Made by a program: the position numbers and the translations under genes. The notes below the pieces were generated by a model, which made no database searches, was not told the DNA's origin, and worked only from the letters and a program-made list of their open reading frames with translations. Shown piece after piece: positions 34,382 through 42,578 of a stretch of DNA of 64,000 nucleotides. The first letter of the stretch is position 1, and every line of letters starts with the position of its first letter. Source of the DNA: CAXXOK01 sp963663285 (GTDB taxonomy: Bacteria; Bacillota; Clostridia; Christensenellales; Aristaeellaceae); contig CAXXNI010000004.1 of assembly GCA_963663285.2 (NCBI GenBank), positions 1,178,001-1,242,000 on the forward strand, in the 5' to 3' direction.

Positions 34382-35665
34382 ATGAAATATGTACTGGTGA
34401 TCGGCGATGGAATGGCGGATACGCAGCTTACGCAACTGAATGGACAAACTCCGCTGGAATCGCTGACCCTACCGGCATTCGACCGTGTTGCGGGGTGCGC
34501 CTGCGGGCGTGCGCTCACCGTGCCGCAGGGGCTTGCGCCCGGCAGCGATACAGCTATTTTGAGCATTTTTGGCAACGATCCCCGCACCTGTTATACCGGA
34601 CGCAGCGTTCTGGAAGCCGCCGGTATGGGCATTACCCTGCCGGAAAACGGCATCAGCTTTCGTGTAAACCTGTGCGCTGTAGAGGATACCGAGGACGGGC
34701 TGGTGATTCACAGCCACAACGGCGGTAACATCCACGGGCAGGAAGCGCTGAGCCTGATGCACGATTTGGTGGCGCACCCGGCTTTTGCCGCGAAGATGGA
34801 AGCCGCGGGGCTGACGATTCATATTACGGATACATTTCGCCACATCGGCGTGATGGTAAGCCCGGCCAAGGATTTGGACGCCGTAAAGCTGACCGAGCCG
34901 CATAATGTACTGGAGCAGCCGATTGCGCCTTATCTGCCGCACCTGATTGCCGATACGCAGGACGCCGCAGCGCGCAAGCTGTGTGCGGATGTAAAGACGC
35001 TGATGGAAATCAGCTACGAAGTGTTGAAAGAGCATCCCATCAACATCAAGCGCATGGTGGAGGGCAAACTGCCCGCCAATATGATCTGGCCGTGGGGCGC
35101 GGCAACGGCGATGAAGCTGGAAAGCTTCGAGCAAAAATACCACAAGCGCGGCACCGTTATCAGCGCCGTACCGCTGGTGTGGGGCATTGCGGCACTCGGC
35201 GGGCTGAAAACCCCGCATGTGGAGGGCGCGGACGGGGACTTGGATACGAATTATGAAGGCAAAGTGGAGCGTGCCTTGACCGCACTGTTGGCCGAGGGGG
35301 ACGATTTTGCCGCTGTACACGTGGAAGCGCCGGATGAGATGTCCCATGCGGGCAGTCTGGAGCGAAAGCTGGAAGCGATACGCAGGCTGGATACCCGCGT
35401 GGTTGGCCCGCTTCTGGACCGGCTGACCCAAAGCGGAGAAGATTTCCGCCTGCTGCTGCTGAGCGATCACCCAACGCTGCTTACAACCCGCACCCACGAC
35501 GGTTCGCCCGTGCCCTACGCGATATACGATAGCCGCACAGTGGCCAAGGCCACCGCGGAAGGGAAGCCTGCGCCCAGCCGGAAATTCAGCGAAAAAGAAT
35601 TTGCGGCCGAGCCCGTGCTGGACCCCGGCACAAAGCTGATGAGCGCATTGTTTGAACAGCTGTAA
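34382..35665 (+). CDS. apgM: 2,3-bisphosphoglycerate-independent phosphoglycerate mutase, archaeal (ApgM) type
   Basis: Glycolytic mutase of the alkaline-phosphatase superfamily, ApgM branch. The 427-residue protein opens with YVLVIGDGMADTQLTQLNGQ (metal-binding D) and has GSDTAILSIFGNDP with the serine region, HVEAPDEMSHAGS and LLLSDHPTLLTTRTHDGSPV for the metal site. The ATG at 34382 follows AAGGAGGACGG. Clostridia often carry this type in addition to or instead of GpmI. Confidence 0.93.
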   Translation: MKYVLVIGDGMADTQLTQLNGQTPLESLTLPAFDRVAGCACGRALTVPQGLAPGSDTAILSIFGNDPRTCYTGRSVLEAAGMGITLPENGISFRVNLCAVEDTEDGLVIHSHNGGNIHGQEALSLMHDLVAHPAFAAKMEAAGLTIHITDTFRHIGVMVSPAKDLDAVKLTEPHNVLEQPIAPYLPHLIADTQDAAARKLCADVKTLMEISYEVLKEHPINIKRMVEGKLPANMIWPWGAATAMKLESFEQKYHKRGTVISAVPLVWGIAALGGLKTPHVEGADGDLDTNYEGKVERALTALLAEGDDFAAVHVEAPDEMSHAGSLERKLEAIRRLDTRVVGPLLDRLTQSGEDFRLLLLSDHPTLLTTRTHDGSPVPYAIYDSRTVAKATAEGKPAPSRKFSEKEFAAEPVLDPGTKLMSALFEQL

Positions 35666-35736
35666 ACCATTGTTCGTATACATTTGTTGGCTATAACAAG
35701 TGATGATCACGCCTATGCCCAAAGGAGGGACGCGCC

Positions 35737-36279
35737 ATGGCAAAGCTGCGCCGCTTTATCTGGTATCTGGCAAGCCGCCTGCTGCTGCTTACGGTGCTGC
35801 TGGGTCTTTGCACCGTTACGTTTTACTATGCGATGAACGCAACGAATATCTTCATCGTCATCAAGGACGGCATGGCCAAGCGTGCACAGGTGATTATGCT
35901 GATGGATGAGGAAGTTTCAGAACTGAACAAGTATTTTCAAAGCAGTTACTTGCAGCGCGATGAAAACCTGTTGCAAGCCGAGGAAGGCGAAAGCCCCTAC
36001 CTGTGCTATACGATTCGCGGTATTGACCACCGGCTGGATTTGATGTCCATGTGGTGCTGGCCGTGGGATACCACCGCCCGCGCCGAGTTTGTGGAGCGGA
36101 TACCGCGTATCGACGGACGGCTGAATACCGAATATACCGAGACGGCAAAAGCGCTTTTTGGGGAAAACTACGAATCCCCGCCAACGTGGCAAGCCGGGCG
36201 CTACACCGCTACGCTGGTAAAGGAAAATAACCAGTGGCATATTAAGAACATCGTTTTAAAGGAAACACTGACCGAATAA
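35737..36279 (+). CDS. Membrane-anchored protein of unknown function, 180 residues
   Basis: Not recognised. A single N-terminal hydrophobic segment (about 9-33, YLASRLLLLTVLLGLCTVTF) follows a short basic stretch, so it is an N-in membrane anchor or an uncleaved signal. The exterior part (about 40-180) holds a helical region rich in acidic residues (MDEEVSELNKYFQSSYLQRD), a Trp-rich MWCWPWD motif, and a C-terminal beta-like GRYTATLVKENNQWHIKNIV. The tail resembles NTF2-like/DUF-type extracytoplasmic folds, but that is a guess. AAGGAGGGA precedes the ATG. Confidence 0.7.
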   Translation: MAKLRRFIWYLASRLLLLTVLLGLCTVTFYYAMNATNIFIVIKDGMAKRAQVIMLMDEEVSELNKYFQSSYLQRDENLLQAEEGESPYLCYTIRGIDHRLDLMSMWCWPWDTTARAEFVERIPRIDGRLNTEYTETAKALFGENYESPPTWQAGRYTATLVKENNQWHIKNIVLKETLTE

Positions 36280-36309
36280 CAAAGCGCGTGCATACATAAA
36301 CAGCAATCC

Positions 36310-36348
36310 AAAAGCCGCCCGAACCTGAAAAAGGTTCGGGCGGCTTTT
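36310..36348. terminator. Bidirectional terminator
   Basis: Perfect 16-bp stem (AAAAGCCGCCCGAACC / GGTTCGGGCGGCTTTT) with a 7-base loop, serving convergent transcripts. Confidence 0.93.
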
Positions 36349-36358
36349 AAAGTATAGG

Positions 36359-37027
36359 TTATTGAGCAGCTTTATTGAGCGTATCCACCAGCGGACAAAG
36401 CTTATGAAGGCTTTCCAGGCAGTGGTCTACATAAGGTGTAAACTGTGTGGTAAACGGCAGCAAATCGGGAATCATCACGCAGTGCGCGCCGGACGCGCGT
36501 ATTGCCCGCACACCGCTGAAGCTATCCTCCACACCAATGCACTCTCCGGGCGTACAGCCCACGGCGGATGCGGCTGCAATGTAGATATCCGGGGCGGGCT
36601 TGCCGTTTGGCACTTCGCCGCCGCAGACCAACGCATCAAAGCATGCGGCAATATCCGGCATGGCGGCAAAATACTCGGTGACCAGCGGCCGCTTGGTGCT
36701 GGTTGCCAGCGCGATTTTCAAGCCGCGTTCTTTAAGCCCCGTCAGGCATTCCATCAGCCCAGGCTTGCGTGGGATGGAGCCGTTTTGATTATACTCGGAA
36801 TAAAACGCCTTGAAACGCCGCATTACCTCGTCGTAGGGAAAATCGTCGCCAAAAGCGCGGCGGTAAATGTGGATGGTTTCGGAGTTGGGAAAGCCCAGCG
36901 TCGTCAGGTAAAAAGCCTTGTCGATGTTGTACCCCATTTCGGTGCCGATCTGGCGCATGGCTTCAATACCAAGCGCTTCGGTATCAAACAGTACGCCGTC
37001 CATGTCGAATAAAACTCCGCGTATCAT
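36359..37027 (-). CDS. HAD-superfamily hydrolase, beta-phosphoglucomutase-like
   Basis: A 222-residue HAD phosphatase or mutase. Motif I is FDMDGVLFDTEALG (D8 nucleophile, D10), motif II LATSTKRPLV, motif III KPAPDIYIAAASAVG, and motif IV GVEDSFSGVRAI. A helical cap lies between motifs I and II. The family includes beta-phosphoglucomutase and sugar-phosphate phosphatases, so the substrate is open. GGAGGAAACTG precedes the ATG. It follows the FAD protein gene by 29 bases and is probably co-transcribed. Confidence 0.9.
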   Translation of the reverse strand: MIRGVLFDMDGVLFDTEALGIEAMRQIGTEMGYNIDKAFYLTTLGFPNSETIHIYRRAFGDDFPYDEVMRRFKAFYSEYNQNGSIPRKPGLMECLTGLKERGLKIALATSTKRPLVTEYFAAMPDIAACFDALVCGGEVPNGKPAPDIYIAAASAVGCTPGECIGVEDSFSGVRAIRASGAHCVMIPDLLPFTTQFTPYVDHCLESLHKLCPLVDTLNKAAQ

Positions 37028-37056
37028 CAGTTTCCTCCTATCTGTTGGGTAACGGG

Positions 37057-38685
37057 TTACAGTCCGGTTTCCAGCGCGGCGCGCAGCCCATCCACCGCCG
37101 CGCTGACAATGCCGCCCGCATAGCCGGCGCCTTCGCCCAGCGGATAAAGCCCGGCAAGCGCGCTCTGCCTGTTTTCATACCGCACAATCCGGACGGGAGA
37201 AGACGAGCGGGTTTCCGGTGCGGTCAGCAAAGCATCCGGGTGGTCGAACCCGCGCAAACGCTGCCCGAATCGTGGAAGGGCAAAACGCAGGTTATCAGTA
37301 ATAAAGGTTGGCAGACATTTGGCAATATCAGCTGGCACAACCCCCGGCTGATAGCTGGGGCGCACGCCGCCAAAGCTGGTGGAAGCTTTTCCAGTCAAGA
37401 AGTCGCCGACGCGCTGGCAGGGGGCTTGGTACCCGCCCGCCATTTGGAAGGCAGCCTTCTCAATCTGCCGCTGCAGTGCAATGCCCGCAAGCGGCCCATC
37501 GCTGCCAAAATCGGCAGGATGCACGCCAATCAGAAGCGCCGCGTTTGCGTTTTCCCCATTGCGTGCGTGCAGGCTCATTCCGTTTACGTTCAATCCGCCC
37601 GTTTCGCTACTGGCGTTAATCACCTGCCCGCCGGGGCACATGCAAAACGTATAAGCGCCGCGCTGATCCGGTGTGTGCACGTTCAGCTTGTATTCGGCAG
37701 GCGGTAACGCCGCGTGGCCTGCCGTGGCGCCGTATTGCGCGCGGTTCATAAGCGCCTGCGGATGCTCGATGCGCACCCCCATGGCAAACGGTTTGGGCTG
37801 CATGGGCACGCCAAGCTCGTGCAGCGTGGCGTATGTATCCCGCGCGCTGTGGCCGATGGCCAGATAGACCGTATCGGCAGGGAAATAGGTGGGTGCGGCA
37901 GTGGCGGAGGTTTGCGCGGTAACGCCCGCAATATGCCCGCCGGCAACTGTAAAGCCGGTCACCTTATGGCCGAAGAATACTTCGCCCCCCTGCTCCAGCA
38001 GCCGTTTGCGCATTTCTACCAGTACAAGGCGCAGCACATCGGTGCCGATGTGGGGCTTGGCCGCGGTTAAAATGCTTTTCGGCGCACCGCAGGCGGTGAA
38101 GGTGCGCAGTACAAGGCGGATGTACGGATCGTTTAACCCGCAGGTCAGCTTGCCGTCACTGAAAGCGCCTGCGCCTCCCTCGCCAAAGAGCACGTTGCTT
38201 TCCGGGTCCAAAATACCCTGACTGGCAAGCAGGTTTACATCCGCCGTGCGTGCTTCCACTGGTTTTCCGCGCTCCAGCAGTAGGGGCTTTGCGCCGCGTA
38301 CGGCCAGCCCCAATGCACAAAACAGCCCTGCCGGACCGGCGCCGATCACCACCGGGCGCGGCCTGTCGGCGGGGTAGGCAGGCGGATGGAGGGTAAATAC
38401 ATCGCGGTTTTCAACGGCATCATCCGGCAGATAGGCAGCTTGATTTGGCCGGAAACGTTTCGCCAGCGCTTCTTCGGCAGCGGCGGACTCCAGGCGCACA
38501 TCCAGCGTCAGGGTAAAATGCACGTCGCCTTGATCGCGTGCGTCCACGCTGCGTTTCGCCATTTGAGCGCTTTGTATGCTGCTTTCCGGCAGACGCAGCT
38601 GTTTTGCGGCTAACCGCCGGTACAGCGCGTCGCTTTCCTGCGCTGCTTCCGCCAGCGATAATTTGAGTTGATGTACCCGCAGCAT
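37057..38685 (-). CDS. FAD-dependent oxidoreductase of the COG2509 type
   Basis: A 542-residue flavoprotein. After an N-terminal domain of about 105 residues (RVHQLKLSLAEAAQESDALY) comes the dinucleotide-binding motif VVIGAGPAGLFCALGLAVRG (GAGPAG at 115-120), then FGEGGAGAFSDGKLTCGLND, characteristic of these uncharacterised dehydrogenases, and a C-terminal FAD motif YPLGEGAGYAGGIVSAAVDG. The substrate is unknown. I use the ATG at 38685, with AGGAGG seven bases upstream. Confidence 0.9.
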   Translation of the reverse strand: MLRVHQLKLSLAEAAQESDALYRRLAAKQLRLPESSIQSAQMAKRSVDARDQGDVHFTLTLDVRLESAAAEEALAKRFRPNQAAYLPDDAVENRDVFTLHPPAYPADRPRPVVIGAGPAGLFCALGLAVRGAKPLLLERGKPVEARTADVNLLASQGILDPESNVLFGEGGAGAFSDGKLTCGLNDPYIRLVLRTFTACGAPKSILTAAKPHIGTDVLRLVLVEMRKRLLEQGGEVFFGHKVTGFTVAGGHIAGVTAQTSATAAPTYFPADTVYLAIGHSARDTYATLHELGVPMQPKPFAMGVRIEHPQALMNRAQYGATAGHAALPPAEYKLNVHTPDQRGAYTFCMCPGGQVINASSETGGLNVNGMSLHARNGENANAALLIGVHPADFGSDGPLAGIALQRQIEKAAFQMAGGYQAPCQRVGDFLTGKASTSFGGVRPSYQPGVVPADIAKCLPTFITDNLRFALPRFGQRLRGFDHPDALLTAPETRSSSPVRIVRYENRQSALAGLYPLGEGAGYAGGIVSAAVDGLRAALETGL

Positions 38686-38859
38686 AGTGTGCCTCCTGTA
38701 CCGGCAAAGCATAGGTTTCGGCCCGTAGTAACGCGGGCAGCCGGCAGGGCTATCCTACCATAATAACGCTATAGCCGCAAGGCGCATGAAGCATGGAAAA
38801 CAGGGAGGTAAATCGATTTCTTTGCAATTGCAAAAATCTTGGTGCCGCCGCGGAAACGA

Positions 38860-38888
38860 TTGACAGTACCCACCCCGGATGATAGACT
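38860..38888 (+). promoter_or_regulatory. Promoter of the four-gene cluster with the VirD4-like ATPase
   Basis: TTGACA at 38860-38865, a 17-base spacer and TAGACT at 38883-38888; consensus -35, moderate -10. It lies in a 312-base stretch (38686-38997) that otherwise shows nothing. Transcription would begin about 100 bases before the first gene. Confidence 0.6.
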
Positions 38889-38997
38889 TACGAAGGGAAA
38901 GTTGTGTGGCTTCGCCGCGCGGCTTGTTGTTTATTAACGCTTTGCCACTGTGCTTTTCACGCGGGATTTCCCGCTCTTTTGGAAAGGGGACCGCCGT

Positions 38998-39450
38998 ATG
39001 CCGATGTGGGATGAAACGAGCGGCGCACTCCAACTGAGCCGCGCTGTGCGGCTGTACGCCCATATGCCGCAACCGGAGTTGCAAAAGGCGCAAACGGCCT
39101 TACACAACGGTGATGACTGGGTAGAAGAAGCATGCACTGAGACGGATGAACCGCCTCATGAAGCGATACTGTTTTTACCGCAGGCAAAGGTGCCGGGCGG
39201 CAGGGTCGCCTGCGTTTGTTTTTTACGCGGCGGCACCCTACACGCGGTGGAAATGTCGGTGGTGGCTGTGGGGCGCAGAAAGCACTGCACAGCCGCACAA
39301 CAGCGCGCTTTTTTATTTCAATGTCTGCGGGCGGTCGACCCGGCGCGGGACAGCCAGCGCGCGGTCATTCTGCGCTGCCTGTTCGGCACGGTGATGGTGG
39401 CAACCGATCCGCACAGCGGCGATGCAATGCTCCGCTTAACCTACCGTTAG
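38998..39450 (+). CDS. Hypothetical protein, 150 residues, first gene of the VirD4-like ATPase cluster
   Basis: Not recognised. Start at 38998, where GGAAAGGGGA gives a good ribosome-binding site. No signal peptide or membrane segment. The N-terminal half is helical (LQLSRAVRLYAHMPQPELQK) followed by an acidic patch; the second half alternates hydrophobic strands (AILFLPQ, RVACVCFLRGG, HAVEMSVVAVG) with a final FGTVMVATDPHSGDAMLRLT. It is predicted to be a small soluble alpha/beta protein. The next gene starts 60 bases later on the same strand. Confidence 0.72.
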   Translation: MPMWDETSGALQLSRAVRLYAHMPQPELQKAQTALHNGDDWVEEACTETDEPPHEAILFLPQAKVPGGRVACVCFLRGGTLHAVEMSVVAVGRRKHCTAAQQRAFLFQCLRAVDPARDSQRAVILRCLFGTVMVATDPHSGDAMLRLTYR

Positions 39451-39510
39451 GCATGGCAAAGCACCGCAAAAACGCGGAACCTTGTTCCGCAACACCAAGG
39501 AGGGAACTGC

Positions 39511-40098
39511 ATGGAGGGCAAACTAACGCCAATCATGCGCGATTATTTAATCCGTTTTCAACAAAACGCCATTAAGGAAACGGGGCGCAGACCCCTTACG
39601 TATAGCCGGACGCCTATGGATGAGAAACTGGTGTTATCGGGCTGCCAGCGGCCGGGCTACGTTTTTTGGCAGCCGATCGCGTGGACGGACGGTCAGGTGC
39701 CGTTGGGGGAAAACGCCGGGCTGTTTCATCAAACCATTATCGAATACGTTTCCATGTGCCAGTTTTTAGAGATCCGTTTTCAATTGCCGGTAGCGCCGAT
39801 GAACAGTCCGCTTAGCTTTATGTACGGCAGGGTGTTTGAAACCTACAAGAATACCGATACCACACCGCCTGCCCAGGCGTTTGACGAGGCTGTTTTATAT
39901 AACCGCCAGAATCCGGAGGAACCGCTGGCCTACTGTATGGCCGCAACGTGCGACGGCGGAGCGCCCCTGTTGATTCTGCTGCAAGCCGAGGATGGGCAAA
40001 TGTTCGTGAAACGTGCCGATCAGGATGCGCAACCCCTGTACTGTAAACTTACGGTCGACCGTTTACTGCCCAAGCTGCAATTTGTGTACGATTTCTAA
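39511..40098 (+). CDS. Hypothetical protein, 195 residues, with possible Syd-like features
   Basis: No firm assignment. By eye it recalls Syd, a SecY-interacting protein whose relatives act as immunity proteins in toxin loci. Points of similarity are an N-terminal helix ending near a Gly-x-x-Pro (ETGRRP), the VFWQPIAWT motif (Syd has VYWQP), a following helical/aromatic stretch, and a C-terminal LLILLQAEDGQMFVK ... LTVDRLLPKLQFVY like the ISLDNLSGEVW ... LAEFLxQLxP end of Syd. Length also fits (about 180-195). GGAGGGAACTGC precedes the ATG. Soluble, no signal peptide. Confidence 0.7.
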   Translation: MEGKLTPIMRDYLIRFQQNAIKETGRRPLTYSRTPMDEKLVLSGCQRPGYVFWQPIAWTDGQVPLGENAGLFHQTIIEYVSMCQFLEIRFQLPVAPMNSPLSFMYGRVFETYKNTDTTPPAQAFDEAVLYNRQNPEEPLAYCMAATCDGGAPLLILLQAEDGQMFVKRADQDAQPLYCKLTVDRLLPKLQFVYDF

Positions 40099-40142
40099 TG
40101 TCCCTTCGCTGCTTTGATACGGATGTGTAAAAGGAGCTTCTC

Positions 40143-42527
40143 ATGGATTTGACTGCCAGCGGCATCATTGGTTACGCGGGTCTTTCCGCGGACGTGTTGC
40201 TATCTCAGGGAAAAGCGCTGTTTGCGCAGGCGGACCCGCCTGTTCCCGTACGCTTTGATACCTTTTTGCCGCTGTTTCCGGTGGAACTGATCCAAAATAT
40301 GGAATATGTTGGGAGCCGCGCTGACCGCGGCGCGTTAATCGCGTCCAGCGGTTTTTCAGTAGACCCCACCGAGTATTTCCGCAAATTGTATGAGCAGCAG
40401 CCAAAACTGTTTACCGGGGATAATTACTTGCGTAATTTCTCCTACGACGGCCGTTATATCGGGCGTGGCGCGATGACGGTGGACGCCGTTTGGGCGGAGG
40501 CATACCCGCAGTATCATCCCTTTCTTGGGGACAAATTGGCGATCTACCTCATTGGCGGAGGCTCACAGGCGGTGGCTATTCCTGAAAGCGTGTACCCGCG
40601 CGGGGGCGGTATGCTGGCTGCGATGGAAGAATCGCTGGGCATATCGGAACACGCGGAGGATTACGTGCGCTATGTACGCGGGCGCGTTGCAGCCGGGGAT
40701 ACGTATGATGCGGAGAGCTTTGCAGCCGCCTACCTGGACGATCGGGATTTGCCGCCCGTAACGTTGACCCAGCGTGATATTGCGCGTGCCTTGCAGGAGC
40801 TTTCGCTGCTGAAAAGCCTGCATGGCGATACGGCGGCGGCCCGCTACTATACGCAAATTGCGCGCCGTGCGCGGCGTGTGAACCAATACGTACCCATGCG
40901 CTATGCGTGTGATGTTTTTACCGAAGAACCGGAAGAACGCAGAACGAAGCGGCTGGCGCAGCTGTGCTTTGCCGAGAACGATTTTATCAGTGATTTATGG
41001 GTACCCTATAACGATTTATACGCGTTTGTCGATTCCAAAACCCTGTCGCTGGACGCTAAAGCCTTTTGCACGCGGTTCCAGATCGCGCCACGCTATGATG
41101 CGCAAACCGGTGGCGGCCTATACCCGGATACGGTGCGCGTTGCCACGGTGCGGGATGTAACGCTGCGATTGCTGACCAGTTTCGCACAGAACAATTCCGC
41201 CTATGGAAAAAGCGGAACGGGTAAGCCTTCCCGGGCAATCTGCATCCCGGACAGCGCCGAGATGATCCGCCAGCGCAAGGTGGCGCTGGAGAAATGCGCA
41301 ATCGTAACGGTAAACCACGCGGTATCCGCGCAGGAATACCGCAAAATGCTCTGTTTAGCCTGCTTGCAGGAGCGTAAAGGCCGCTTGATTGACGCGATGT
41401 ACCGGCGGGAGACGATACTGGCGCAAATCGATCCGAAAGCCTCCGCATATCCGCAAGCGGCAAAGCTGCTGGATTTGCGCGTTGAGAAGCTGGAGCGTTT
41501 AATCCGGTGGGAAACCGCGCAGCGTGATACCGCTACGGGTAATGGATACGATGCGGATATCGCGTATCTTCGCCGCGTACGGGACGGACGGGAAAGCAAG
41601 ATTACGGAACCGCGGGATGCGGAACGGGAAGAAAGCATCGAAAGTGGCTATGCCATGCGCGGGAATACGGTGCATAAGGGATACACGCTGGTGGTGCTGC
41701 CCAATGAAGAATTTCAATTGATGATCGAAATGGACGTTGAGGAAGACGCGCCGGATGCGGCCCTGTCCGGACGTGAGCCGGACGTGGACGACGGATACGA
41801 AGAAACCCTGCCGGAGGACTTTGAGGAAGCGGACGAGACCGAATTGGCAGAACTGCTGTCGAAAAAGGCTGCTTATCAAGCGGCTGAGAATCCTGCGGCG
41901 GAAATTCCGGTGGAGACGGATGATGAACCCGTGGAAACTGTGGTCGAAGCACCGCAGGAAGCATTGGATGAAACGGAAACGGGAAATTCGGATGTTATAG
42001 AGGAAGAAACAGAAACCGTAACGCAGGAGACATTCGTATTAGCGGCGGAGGATGTTGGCCAGAATGACGAGTCTGTATCTACGGAAAAGCCAGATGTGAA
42101 CGCGGGAAATGAAACAGATGGAAGTACACCGATAACCGAAGTGGATACATCTGCTGTGGAAGACAATAAGGCTGAAATTGCAGACCGGGAACCCCCTGCC
42201 GCAGCGCCCGCGCCAAAAAAAACGGAAGAAGCTGCCCCCGCAAGTGAAGAATTTTCTGCAACGGAGGACGAACAACCCGCAGAAAGCCAGGCGGAGCTGG
42301 AAGAACAGCCGCAGGCAGCGGAGGCGGCGGAACCGGAAACAGACGCGGCGTCTCAGCCGGAAGAGACGAAGCACGGCGGGGAAGGGCATCCTGCGGTCAG
42401 CATGAAGGAGCTGGCAGGGAAGCTGCAAGTAAAGCCGGGTAAAACCCTGCCCCTTCCACCGAAAGCAAACGGGCAGGAAACACCGAACCGGATGACATCG
42501 CTTCTCAATAAAAAACAAGATTCTTAA
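40143..42527 (+). CDS. Large protein with long acidic Glu/Ala/Pro-rich tail, unknown
   Basis: A 794-residue protein I do not recognise. Residues 1 to about 520 look globular: aromatic-rich segments (YLRNFSYDGRYIGRGAM, AYPQYHPFLGDKLAIYLIGG, GSQAVAIPESVYPRGGG), a tetratricopeptide-like helical middle (LQELSLLKSLHGDTAAARYY), and a helical stretch to about 490. From about 540 to 745 it is an acidic low-complexity tail rich in Glu, Thr, Ala and Pro. The last 45 residues turn basic (KELAGKLQVKPGKTLPLPPK ... LLNKKQ). No signal peptide or membrane helix. AAAGGAG precedes the ATG; the ATPase gene follows after 51 bases. Confidence 0.75.
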   Translation: MDLTASGIIGYAGLSADVLLSQGKALFAQADPPVPVRFDTFLPLFPVELIQNMEYVGSRADRGALIASSGFSVDPTEYFRKLYEQQPKLFTGDNYLRNFSYDGRYIGRGAMTVDAVWAEAYPQYHPFLGDKLAIYLIGGGSQAVAIPESVYPRGGGMLAAMEESLGISEHAEDYVRYVRGRVAAGDTYDAESFAAAYLDDRDLPPVTLTQRDIARALQELSLLKSLHGDTAAARYYTQIARRARRVNQYVPMRYACDVFTEEPEERRTKRLAQLCFAENDFISDLWVPYNDLYAFVDSKTLSLDAKAFCTRFQIAPRYDAQTGGGLYPDTVRVATVRDVTLRLLTSFAQNNSAYGKSGTGKPSRAICIPDSAEMIRQRKVALEKCAIVTVNHAVSAQEYRKMLCLACLQERKGRLIDAMYRRETILAQIDPKASAYPQAAKLLDLRVEKLERLIRWETAQRDTATGNGYDADIAYLRRVRDGRESKITEPRDAEREESIESGYAMRGNTVHKGYTLVVLPNEEFQLMIEMDVEEDAPDAALSGREPDVDDGYEETLPEDFEEADETELAELLSKKAAYQAAENPAAEIPVETDDEPVETVVEAPQEALDETETGNSDVIEEETETVTQETFVLAAEDVGQNDESVSTEKPDVNAGNETDGSTPITEVDTSAVEDNKAEIADREPPAAAPAPKKTEEAAPASEEFSATEDEQPAESQAELEEQPQAAEAAEPETDAASQPEETKHGGEGHPAVSMKELAGKLQVKPGKTLPLPPKANGQETPNRMTSLLNKKQDS

Positions 42528-42578
42528 ACCCTATACAGGCAGTGTTACGGCGCATGCCCTGCGCCGAAAGGAGCAACC

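Noticed and set aside
34469..35743. A 424-codon open frame on the minus strand
   Set aside because: Antisense to apgM; low-complexity His/Arg/Gln-rich translation typical of shadow frames.
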